Below, piece by piece: positions 50,378 to 60,852 of a DNA stretch of 64,000 bases. Source of the stretch: Chimonanthus salicifolius. Lineage: Eukaryota > Streptophyta > Magnoliopsida > Laurales > Calycanthaceae. Positions within the stretch are counted from its first letter, which is position 1. Each line of letters starts with the position of its first letter. Under the pieces are notes generated by a model. That model saw only the letters and a list, made by a program, of their open reading frames with translations. It searched no databases and was not told where the DNA came from. The position numbers and the translations under genes are program-made. The stretch covers positions 56,172,905-56,236,904 of the forward strand of contig CM023540.1 of NCBI GenBank assembly GCA_013350335.1, read 5' to 3'.

Positions 50378-53016
50378 GGTAACGCCCCGCCCTTTTTCAC
50401 TCTACGAAAAATCAAAGTATATTTAAAAAAAAAAAAAAGAATAAAGAGTAATAGAGAGCGGGTAAATGTCATGACGCGAGCTAAGTCCGAGTTTCCAAAA
50501 CCCGACCCTTAACTAGCCACCAATACGTGTACATGGACTAAATCTACTTAAACATTTCACACGCATTAACTGAAATATTTGTAGAATTAACATATGGATA
50601 AGATTCCATCCATATACATGACATCAATAAGCAAGGAAGCCAATCACCGTATATTAATTGAAACTTAATCAATGTCAAACCATAGCGAAATAATTCAAAA
50701 TTATTACAATTCAAAAATATTAAGTCTCCCAATACATTATTTCAAAATCAAACTAAGTAATATAGTGCATAAATCTGTCCAAGCTCCTACGCTTGGCTCC
50801 CTTCATGTCCCATGTCCTTGTCATTCCCTGTTCCATCATCTATAGGGTAGAAGTAGGGCGTTAGTCAACGCGTCCAATAGGAATTCTAAATAGGGTTATG
50901 TACACATAGGATCATTATAGAAATCAAGATAAGTCAATCATATCAAAACTGTAAAACATCTCATAGTACTAAAAACAGTGCATGATACTCATATCAAAAT
51001 CATGCTAGTGTATATGTCACGTCATGCGTATCATATGCCAATGATCTCTCACCCAACTTCCATATCCAATCATAACACAAGTCATATCAATAGTTTCCTT
51101 GATAAATAAAGCCATACCAAGGTGCTCCCTTGGCCATTTAGGTCGGCAGTGTTTTGTGACGGCACCACCAGGTCACTGTTATACCTCCCCACATATGTTA
51201 ATCCGAATTACCGATGGAGTGTGGACTCCTCCCTTTGCACAGGGTTTCGGGACTGGTTACCCTGGAGCTCTTCGGCCCAGACTACACCGTACCCATTTCT
51301 AGCAATCCCGGACAAGGCCAACATAACAATAGTTAACATAGCTTCATACAAGCTAGTCTCAAGCCCCAAAGTCATTTCCGGACAGCTCATAACTTGGCTT
51401 GTTGTCCCATGTACTCCCTCCTATGCCATGCATGAGATAATGAATGCAAGTATGCCATTTTATGTCAAATATCATTGAAATTAAGTTCATAAAACATAAC
51501 CATTTGTTTAACCAAAGTAAACCAACATGTTTGGGAATAAAAGCCAATAACATATATATAATCTAGTGTCTCAATAAGGTAGGAATCCTACCGAAGTCCA
51601 TTATAATATCTCTGTTGTTTTACGTTGATTACGTTCAACGATCACGTCGAAACGAATCGCAAACCCCTTTGCGAAATCTCTTTACCTTAATTAATTCAAT
51701 CACATACATATGTCAATTTGATTATCCATTTAGTTTCCATCATCCCTTACATCATTCCTGATAAATTGAAACATCTGGAAAATTATTTAAAAATTTAAAC
51801 TTTTCAATTGAGTCGACTGAATCGTACCCAGATGCAGTCCTCTGCCTTACCCGAAGACTTTCAGTCGACTGAATACAATATTCACTCGGCTGAAACCCAG
51901 ATCGGAACTATTTAACCTTGACTCTTAAACTTTCAATCGGTTGAATCATAGATTCAGTCGACTAACTATAAGTCATACCCGCTATATTCTCGGTCAATCC
52001 TCTTTCAGTCGACTGAATTATATATTCAATCGGCTGACTTTGGATCAGATCATCTATGTCTTCGGCCAGTATAGATTTAGTCAACTGAAATCAAGGATTC
52101 AGTCGTCTGAATCATCAACTAACAATTTACGTGTTTGTTAAGTATAGATTCAATCGACTGAATCATGGATTCAGTCGGCTGAAACATGTCAGATGAATTT
52201 ACTTCTTTCATACATCTATTTTCAGTAGACTGAATCCTAGATTTAGTCAGTTGATATGCCAATAAACCCCATATAATTAATCATGTCCATGTTCAGTCGA
52301 CTGAATCACAAGATTCAGTCGGCTGAAACTCCCAGAAACTGTTTTTTGTTTCCACCAACACCAGTTTAGTAGACTGAATCCGAGATTCAGTCGACTGACT
52401 GTTTGTTCGTCTTCTTTGTTTGCATATTTGGCTTGACCCTTCCTCTTGGAATCCATTCTTTATCACTTTTAAACATAGATAATACTATTCATATCACTCT
52501 CAGTGAGTTTACTCTATCCCTAGCCGGAGCTAGGGTATTTTCCTTAATTCATTCAATCTTATGCCATTAAAACATGATTCTGAATTCAATCCTTTGGTTG
52601 TTGGTTTCCAACACATATCCATTCCCCAAATGGATTTCCAATTCCATGCCCCTATGATAGTTTGGCCAGCCCTTTCAACCAAATCTGGAACCCATAGGTT
52701 TGGCCATACCATGGCCAAAACTATGGTTCACCCTCAATATTAATCCTATGTTATTAAACTCAAACCATACATTCTTTTCTCGTCTCCTTCTTTTTCTTTT
52801 GATCTGTTTCTTTCCTTCTTTAATTCTTCCTTCCTTTGTCCTTCACTGATCCTCTAAGTCCAGAGGTGTAGGTGGAGTGAGAGATAAAGAAGAAGTGGAG
52901 AGAAATCTCTTTGTTCCAAATAGAGAGTGATCGGCCAAGGGGTGGGGTGTACCCATTGGTTGGTGTCTCTTTGTAACAGCCCAAGTCCTTCCATCTTCCC
53001 TCATTTATGTTTTGTC
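50378..53016 (-). mobile_element. Partial LTR E (minus)
   Basis: It starts GGTAACGCCCCGCCC, so the usual initial T is G. It has the LTR 3' end block, the TTAGTCAACGCG hairpin (near 50858), CATGCATGAG (near 51430), the palindrome array (51808-52402) and GA-rich sequence near 52870. No terminal CA is reached before the hAT-like edge at 53017. The left duplication, if any, would be ATTCA (50373-50377). There is no gene. Confidence 0.7.
51808..52402. repeat. TTCAGTCGACTGAA palindrome array in LTR E
   Basis: Perfect or near-perfect TTCAGTCGACTGAAT occurs near 51869, 52004 and 52291, each paired with GATTCAGTCGGCTGAA or a variant 15-25 bp on. About eight pairs occur at irregular spacing. It occupies the place in the LTR (about 1.4 kb from the primer-site end) where A-type LTRs carry the GTCCGCGGAC array (about 1.3 kb). 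Confidence 0.8.
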
Positions 53017-53200
53017 TAGGCCTGTAATCGGACCCTGATCTGGCCCGGCGCGGCAGGATCTGGCCCGGCCCTAACAGTAATCGGACAGTCAGCGGCCCAG
53101 CCCAATAATACAGGCTCCATATAATATTGAGTCTGGCCTGGTCCGATCGGGCTATCGGACCGTCCGCGGCCCGATAAGAGCCCGTTTGTCTGTTTCGACC
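53017..53200 (+). mobile_element. hAT-like terminal region (one end only)
   Basis: TAGGCCTGTAATCGGACCCT opens a G+C-rich stretch with repeated GGCCCGGC, GGTCCGATCGGGC and GGCCCGATAAG, the usual look of hAT-type ends in plants. It interrupts LTR E. The matching end (a GGCCCGATTACAGGCCTA-like sequence) is not visible up to 55574, so the element may extend beyond LTR F or be truncated. Confidence 0.4.
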
Positions 53201-55574
53201 CATTATCCTACCTGATCCAAAATTAAATTTTTTTACTTCATTTTTTATCAGAATAAGCCCAATAAATCAGATATTTTATTATAATCTAATTAGAGTTTGA
53301 AAATTTGAAATTCAAACTTGATTTAATAATTCTATAATTTTTACAAAATTAAAATATCTCTTAAATTGCTCAACTTGAATTTTTGTTCAATCAAATTAAC
53401 TCTAACTAAATCAGTTAAGTTCTTTTAATTTTTAAACAAAAATTAGATTAAAGGCGCATCTCCCTAAAATAATTTTAAAGAAAAATAAATATAAATTTTT
53501 ACTTTTCAATTGATTTTTAATTTTTTTTTTCAGTTGTTTCTTTTTCCCAAAGTTTGATTTTTCAAATTCAAAAAAGAAAATTTTAATTTGCATCATTTCC
53601 TTCGTATGAGGTTCGGATCCCTTTTACACTATAACCTCCATGAGATAGACAAATATATGATAATACTAATTTTACAATCCATTGAAATCAAACTCAAATA
53701 AAATGCATGTTGAAGCAGATTAGCTTCAAAAAGAGGGCTGGCGATCAGCTTTAAAAAGAGGGCTGGCATCGCCTATGCCAATTGCTGATTAACTGCGTCG
53801 ACCTCATTTATATAGTGTTTGAGAGATCAAGCCCATCGGTCCCAAACTCCCTCCACCATAAACCAAATTTATCCTCTTTTTCACCTGCAATTCACGTGCA
53901 AAACAACAGACAAAAAAGTCCACATAAATTTTCAAATTACTTCATATAATAAATACACAACCTCTTTTTAATAAAAAGTGACTCAACTTTATATATGATT
54001 TAAATTCAAAAACCTGACTTCACAATATAATCACAAACTCCATGGCTAATGGTCACGGAAAACACAGGAATTCTCACACTTTAAAAGAAACATTTTCAAG
54101 CAAACGACCTTTCTAACCAACCCATCCAAGATGATCCATGTCAAAATCCTGCATCCCATAAAATAAGCAAACAATCATGTTAGGGAGGAGTTCAAACATT
54201 GGATAATCATTGTTAATATAATAGAGTTAAACAAAATTAGATGACACTAATCGGTAAAATTTATTTAAAACATAAAGGATTACCACTCATCAGTCCACAT
54301 AGAACCCAAGTTCATATTACTAAGCCCAGCTTTAAGCAAGCCCAAAGTCTTTCCACCTAACATAAAATAAGAAATATAGATGCAGTTACATACTTCAATC
54401 AAATAAATGGAAAGCAAGGCAACAAATTTAAATAAACACTAAAAATACCAGTGCTCAAAATAGCATGTTTTACAAGTTGATGGCTGGGGGTCCATGAAGC
54501 AATGTCCAAAAAAGAAACGGCATATAAACATTTAAATTTGCTAGCAAGTTGAGTTGGATTATAGTCATTAAGATCTATAATTGGAAAACACAAGACAATG
54601 TAGTTTTCCAAAGATGCAGATTGTGAAATATATAAATAAGTAAATGTAAATAAACAACCCAATAGTGAGATAGAGTACAAGAAAAAAAAAATCTGGTTTT
54701 TCTTTCTGAAATTAGCTTTATTTATTTGATATGTGCATCTACTAACAGCTAAGATTGCACTTATTTGTTCAAATCCCTTTAAGAGAAAAGTATCCAAATT
54801 GGAATCTGACACAGTTACGGTCATTCAATTCAACAAATCTCAAATCAATATAATATTTGAACAAAATTAGTGAGAACAAAGATTGTTATGCTCCTACACA
54901 GGTAGTTCAGTTGGTCTAACTTTATAGGATTAAACTAGAGGTCTTCGGTTCCACTGACAAAGCTTGTGGGTGGTTTCGTGTATGTATGGGAGTAGATTCA
55001 CCTCCAATGTTAGGTGAAGAAACCCACATATTACTCCTACTCAAAGAAAAGAGGGCTCAATGTATTTATGCTGTGGACACGAGGCCTTGTAAGTTTGATT
55101 AACATTTCTCAGACACCTAGTGGATCTAAACTCAAGTTGATTGAAAACAACATATCAGATAAGAACAGATCCTTTTGGAAATCAACTGTGCAAGGCTGAC
55201 AGAAGAGAGATTCAAGTTCCCATGGCAGATTAATCACAATACAGACAGTATAAATGACAAATTCTACTCTTCTTCAAGAATGGAGAAGCCTAGGTCAAGC
55301 CTATGACTAGATAAAAAGCATTGACAACTTCTCCACCAAACTCCATTTTTAACTTTCAACCTTTGGATTCTGACTTCTAATAGTGCATTTTATTTGAAGC
55401 AAAATGATGATAATGGTGTTTGATATTTCTTGATGGTTATTTGTGTAATTACATTAGGTGAGCAATCAGGAAGCTATTGACACTGCAATTCGCTCGTAGT
55501 CGGACTTTAAACATTTATAAGCAATAACATCTAGAGTCTTTCATTATGAATCAAGCATATATACGAAGATGCAA
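53201..55574. other. Unrecognised AT-rich segment without LTR motifs
   Basis: No gypsy protein and no GGTTCGGCC hairpins. Visible items: a duplicated AAAAAGAGGGCTGGC unit (near 53731 and 53755), a minus-strand TATA-like CTATATAAAT (53806-53815), a 141-codon minus frame (54399-54824) resembling nothing I know, and a tRNA-like stretch near 54900. It could be the inside of the hAT-like element or a low-copy fragment. Confidence 0.5.
54896..54965 (+). repeat. Possible tRNA-derived SINE head or tRNA relic
   Basis: TAGTTCAGTTGGTCTAAC resembles an A box (TAGCTCAGTTGGT). GAGGTCTTCGGTTCCAC resembles a B box about 35 bp on, though it lacks the usual GGTTCGA core. No target duplication or tail was identified. 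Confidence 0.3.
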
Positions 55575-56063
55575 TGTAATGCCTTGGATTTTCAACTTAT
55601 TATTTTTATGAAATTTATCCACTTTTAATTGTGAATTTTAGATTGGATCTTATTTGGATAAGGAATTGGGCCATGACCCAATTAAGACCCAATTGAGGTT
55701 AGAATTGGTTTCAATAAATTTAACGGGGCTGAAATTAAATTAGTATGCAATCCAAAATTATGCATGGCCGAATTTCAAAATCTATGTTTATGCGCATGTG
55801 ATATTTTTAAATATGGTAGGCAAATAATCTTAAACTAATTAAAAAGAAATGTACACGGCAATGGACATGGGTTATCTTAGACATATTCTAAGTTAAACAA
55901 GCAATTGCTAAATTGAGCAAGGGAGGTCGGCAACCACTAAACAAAGCAAGGCCACACAGCATTGCCATCTAAGGCAATGACTAAAAATACCACAAGGGGC
56001 GCACGGCCAAAGGAGAGGGTGAGATTATCTTAGGCACCTTCTAAGGTTGGATCAAAGGAAGGT

Positions 56064-56073
56064 TATATAAAGG
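56064..56073 (+). promoter_or_regulatory. TATA box of LTR F
   Basis: TATATAAAGG is followed within 60-80 bp by TTTTCCTCTCTCCC and CACACGGCAAG, the same layout as in S2. Confidence 0.45.
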
Positions 56074-56302
56074 AGAGAAGGACAAGGGGGCAAGGTTTAC
56101 AACCCATAACTGAATTGTATTTTCCTCTCTCCCAATCTCTCATTCTCTCACACGGCAAGAGCAAGGGAAGAAAGGGCAGCAACAGGAAGGAGTTCTTGTT
56201 TGGAGAAAAATTAAGAAGAAGGGAGAAAGATTAGAAGAGCAAGGAATTGAAAAGAGGTTAGTAACTAAGTGTTTAAATAATTTTATTTTATGAAACAAAG
56301 GA

Positions 56303-56605
56303 ACCATAGGGTTCGGCCATGATGGTTGGCCGAACCCAATGGAGGAAGATTAGAGATGGATTAATGGGTTAAATGGAGAGAAAGAACCATAGGGTTCAGC
56401 CATAGTGCATGGCCGAACCCCATGGAAAGATTTGATTTATTTTGTTGGGATTTGTATATCGAAAACCATGGAAGGAAATTAGATGGAAATTGGGTGCATG
56501 TTCTCAGATTTTAGATCATGGAAATCTTTGATGGTTAAGTGGTTTGAAAATGTGGAGGAAAAAATGAATCATAGGGTTCGGCCATGTACATGGCCGAACC
56601 CCATG
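56303..56605. repeat. GGTTCGGCC hairpins in LTR F
   Basis: Three copies near 56303, 56388 and 56570, in the CATAGGGTTCGGCC...CCGAACCC orientation of plus-strand LTRs. Confidence 0.8.
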
Positions 56606-58170
56606 TGAAAGGATGTTTTATGAATTAATTTTAATAGAGGTATGGTTGTCGGTTTTAGATTCAAGAAGACCATGAAAGAATATGGGTCGGTCATGTAATA
56701 ACCCAAATTTTTGATAAATATATATATTGGCATTTATTCATTTTAATTTGAAGTTTGATATAATAAAATGCCAAGTGGACCATATTTTGGGACAATGGTC
56801 CAAGGATAGCCCAATTGGGCCATGGATTGGATGAAACCCATTTAATGGGTCAATGAGGATTAATCGGGTCAACGATGGTCAAGTGGGCCTGATAACCATG
56901 TGGGGCCCAATGGATCAAAATTGGTTCAAATCCTAAGGTAAGTGGAAAAGGAGGGAATCTAATTGGGCCATGGGCCCAATGGTTACTCAATAGGCCTTGA
57001 ATTGGAATTGATACATGTAATTGGTCAATGGTAAGTAATTGGGTCAAGATTACTCAATTTGGGTCAAAGGGCCATGTGGGACCCAAGGGGCCAAGGTAAG
57101 TAAGCCCTAAGATAAATGGGTAAGACAAGAATCAAATTGGGCCATGGGCCCAATAGTGATCCAATAAAAAGGGATCCAATTAATAAAATTTAAATCACCT
57201 AAGTTAGGTGATAAATGGACCAAGGTGACATGGCCAATGGGGCCCACCTCCACCTCACCCATTGAGGTGGCGTGTAGACCCAAGAGTAGTGGGGCCGACC
57301 ACCATGGTTGACTTGGTCAACCATGGGTGGATCATGGAGGGAAATTAATGGGATTAAATTAAATAGAAAGTGATTAATTAAATTAATCAAGGGATCAAGG
57401 TGATCTAAGTTAATCAACCTAAGATTAAAATGGTCAAATGGTTAAATGGTCAAAACCACTCCAACAAACACAAACCACCTCAAGAAAACACAAACTAAAA
57501 CCATGGGCTTGAATGGTGGTTGGGTCTCAACCACCACCACCAAAGTCAAGCCAACCCATACTTGGTTGGTGAAGAAATTAATGTTGGAGTGAAGACCACT
57601 CCAACCACCTCCATTCCATTGCAAACCAACCCATTTCACTCTAGAATTCCTCATACACCAAGAAAAAACGGCACCCACCTTGCAAGAGAGGAGAAAGAAT
57701 TTAGAAGGAAAACTTAGAAGGAAAAGAAAAGAAAAGAGAAGAAAAGAGGTGAAACCTTGGATTCACCATTGGAAGATCAAGAGCTACTATCTTCATCATC
57801 TTCCCCTCTTCCCCTCTCTCAACCTAACCCTATCTTAGCCGATCCAAACATGTCCCACCATTGATCAAGCACATCTAGCCGATCAAAGATCAAGAAGAAG
57901 GGGAAAAGAGGCCAAGGAAGTTGACGGGAGCGACAAAGACCGGAGGAGTCGTCGGATAGTAAGTATGTTCTAAACAAGAAATTTATTATTTAGGGTTTTT
58001 AATTTTGAAATCCATCCTTGCCATATGATGGTGGCCAAATTATTTTAGGCTATGGAATGGATCTAAAATCCATCAAATGGAAGGCAAAGAAATGGAAGAG
58101 ATGGTCTAAGGAAAAAATGAAATGAATGGATTAAGTATGGAAAAGATGGAAGTTTTAATGGATTGAATGG

Positions 58171-59516
58171 ACCTTAGGGTTCGGCCATGTAGCATGGCCG
58201 AACCCCATGGCCAATGTGGGATGAATTTATTAAGATGTTAAGGTTTAAAATTTTGGAGAATGGCTAATGAGATTTAGGTTTCTAAATGAGTAAACATTAG
58301 TGATTTATGATTTCAAATTTTTGGAATTCTAAGGTTGTATTAAAGCATGGAGAATATAGAATTTTTTTTAATGAATGGATGGACCATAGGGTTCGGCCAT
58401 GTAGCATGGCCGAACCCCATGGTAAATGAGGATGATTTTAATTTGGATTATATTTTAATATTATGCATTTTAATTAGGGTTTTTATAAAAATAAAAAGTT
58501 GGAGAATGGTTTAGGGTTCCAAGGATTTAAAGGGCTAAATGTAGGCAATTTTTGGAAAAAAGTTTTATGATGGAATCCATGGATGATATTTTAGAATTTT
58601 TATAAGATTAGAAGTATGGAGAATGGGTAATGAAAATTAGTTTTCAAATGACTAAAAATGGGTGTTTTTAAAGGATTGTTAAAATGAGAAAATCATGAGG
58701 AAATGTTGTGGTTTTAATGGACTTTAAATGTGATTAAAGGACCCAAGTTAAAAATGAGGGAAAGGCATCATGGGTTCGGCCATGGTGTATGGCCGAACCC
58801 ATGACCAATGTTTTAGGTCATTTGTGGACTAAGTCATGAGTTATACATGGATTAAACGAATGGAAATTAGGCTAAGTTAATAGTAAAATTTAAATGGATT
58901 ACAAAGTGTATGATATAAGTTTTTAAAGGGCCAAAATGAATGAAGGTTAGTGATGTTGAAATGGATTATTTTGGGACAAAATATGAGTCTTTGAAAAAGG
59001 CATCCATAAAGGTGAACCTTAGGGTGGTGATTATTGATTTTTAATGAAGTTAAAAGGAATGGAAAATGATGGAAAGAGATGATAAATTTAAATGGATTTA
59101 TGAGTAGGTATGTAATGTTTTAAATGAGAGAAAAAAAAATGGGATTTTAAATAAATGATTAATCTCATTTTGTGAAGGTAAAATGGACCCAAGGGAATGG
59201 AAATAGGCACCATGGGTTCAGCCATGGTGTATGGCCGAACCCATGACCCATTTGGAGGTCATGATTGTGGGCCACCTTTAGGGCCAAATGTGAAAGGTTA
59301 TATGGGGTTAATTGTTTTTCAAAAATTAAATAATAGGTGGCTGATTTTGGATATGATATGGAATGATAAATAGGTCTAAGATATAGATGAAATCTACACT
59401 TAAAATAGACATAAGTGGGTGAATGATTTACCATGGAAGAGAGAGTGGCAAAACGGTAAATAAGTGCCACATTAAAGAACCATGGGTTCGGCCATGGTAC
59501 ATGGCCGAACCCTATG
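58171..59516. repeat. Dispersed GGTTCGGCC hairpins in the G LTR
   Basis: Five copies near 58174, 58388, 58772, 59214 and 59484. Most are flanked by CATGGG on one side or CCCATG on the other. They are more widely spaced than in S1 or D. Confidence 0.85.
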
Positions 59517-60040
59517 GGGATTAGATATGGAATCGGATATTACGAATGATTAAATGAAGCGGATAGTTGCTGCGTTTTAGGCTCGCAAATCGGAATTTTA
59601 AATTTGGCAAAAATTGGATTTATGTATGAGTCTAAAACCAATGGATAATGGCTAAGTTAGGGACTTAATCATGGATGATGTATGGACTAATTCGGTAAAT
59701 GTAATAAGGTTTCGGGCGTCGCAAACGGTACGCAATCGGCGACCGGATTATCGAACGGGAAGCGTAACGGAACGCGACACGGTATTCGGTAGGATTCCTA
59801 CCTTCTTTGTAAGCGATGGATATGTGATGGTATTTTAAATTATTTGATTTGGCTTATGATAGATTTATGATTATGATTTATCTTATGATGAATTTTAAAT
59901 TATGAAGCATATGGTTTATATTTTAATATTATGCATCATATGGCTATGTATGATATGTCAAGTATATGGGATACATATATATTACATAGCATAATGTACT
60001 ACATCTCATGCATGGCATGGGCAGAAAAAATAAACAAACC

Positions 60041-60166
60041 GGAGTCCATGCTCCGTCGGGGCGACCGAGAATCAGACATGGGGATAGCCTGAGGGCTATA
60101 ACTGGAGTCCATGCTCCGTCGGGGCGACCGAGAAGCAAACATAGGGAACAGGATATTGTATGATCA
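60041..60166 (+). repeat. Two-copy 63-bp tandem repeat in the G LTR
   Basis: GGAGTCCATGCTCCGTCGGG starts at 60041 and 60104. Each unit includes GGCGACCGAGAA. It is the positional equivalent of the repeats in S2 and S4. Confidence 0.75.
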
Positions 60167-60840
60167 TACGGATAATGGGTGGGACACATGACATAAGCAC
60201 CCATGACATAGCATTCATCCCATGCTTATTTTGTTGTACTTTATTTTATCGGTATGTGTGTATCACTAATCCATGTGCTAGCCCTACTCGGAGTCCTACT
60301 GGGCGCGTTGACTAACGCCCTACTTCTACCCTAGCTGATGACGCAGGAGAGCCAGGAAGCGGTGGACATACCGGAGGCCAAGCTTAGGAGCTTGGAAAGC
60401 GCAGTCCTAGTTTATATTATGTTTACATTTTGGAGATGTAATTTTAAGTAACTTAGCTTGTCGGGTTGTATAAATTTACATTTCTTGCGATGGTTTGGAC
60501 GTTACTTATGGACGATACATTTTGGTGATATAATCATGAACATAGGGGCATTTTGGTAAATTCAATGTTGTATCTTCCCTTCTATCTAAAAACCAGTATG
60601 ATAGACTCTATTATTATGTTCCGCAATAATTATAATCCGCGAGCTTACTTCTTACGTGTGAACCATTCTCGTGGACTTAGCTCCGCGCACGCGTGGGGTT
60701 GGCCAGTTAAGGGTCGGGCTTTAGAAGCTCGGACTTAACTCGCGTCGTAGAGTCCGCGCTCTCTCTCACTCTTCTATTTAAAAAAAAAAAATAGACTCTG
60801 ATTTTCGGAAAACGGGTGAAAAAGGGCGGGGCGTTACAGT

Positions 60841-60852
60841 TGGTATCAGAGC
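60841..60852 (+). other. Primer binding site of element G (tRNA-Met)
   Basis: TGGTATCAGAGC, complementary to the initiator tRNA-Met 3' end, lies two bases after the LTR end. It is intact. Confidence 0.9.

Larger units (their letters stand above)
55575..56693 (+). mobile_element. 5' part of plus-strand LTR F, interrupted by G
   Basis: It starts TGTAATGCCTTGGATTTTC and follows the start of S2 in order: AATTAAGACCCAAT-like sequence, ACACGGCAATGG, TATA box, CT-rich stretch, then three GGTTCGGCC hairpins (56303-56605). It is cut at 56693 by the G LTR. The remainder should lie after G, beyond the window. Confidence 0.75.
56694..60838 (+). mobile_element. 5' LTR of element G
   Basis: From TGTAATAACCC to GGGGCGTTACA, 4145 bp, directly followed by GT and the primer site. 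It inserted in LTR F. The predicted duplication is GGTCA (56689-56693), and its partner lies beyond the window. It contains ATGGGCCCAAT-rich sequence, GGTTCGGCC hairpins (58171-59516), a 63-bp tandem pair (60041-60166), the ACTGGGCGCGTTGACTAACGCCC hairpin region (60298-60320) and an A-rich tract near 60780. No gene is visible in it. Confidence 0.88.

Noticed and set aside
54399..54824. 141-codon minus frame
   Set aside because: No motif I recognise, AT-rich, hydrophobic stretches typical of chance frames. Kept only as part of the unassigned segment.
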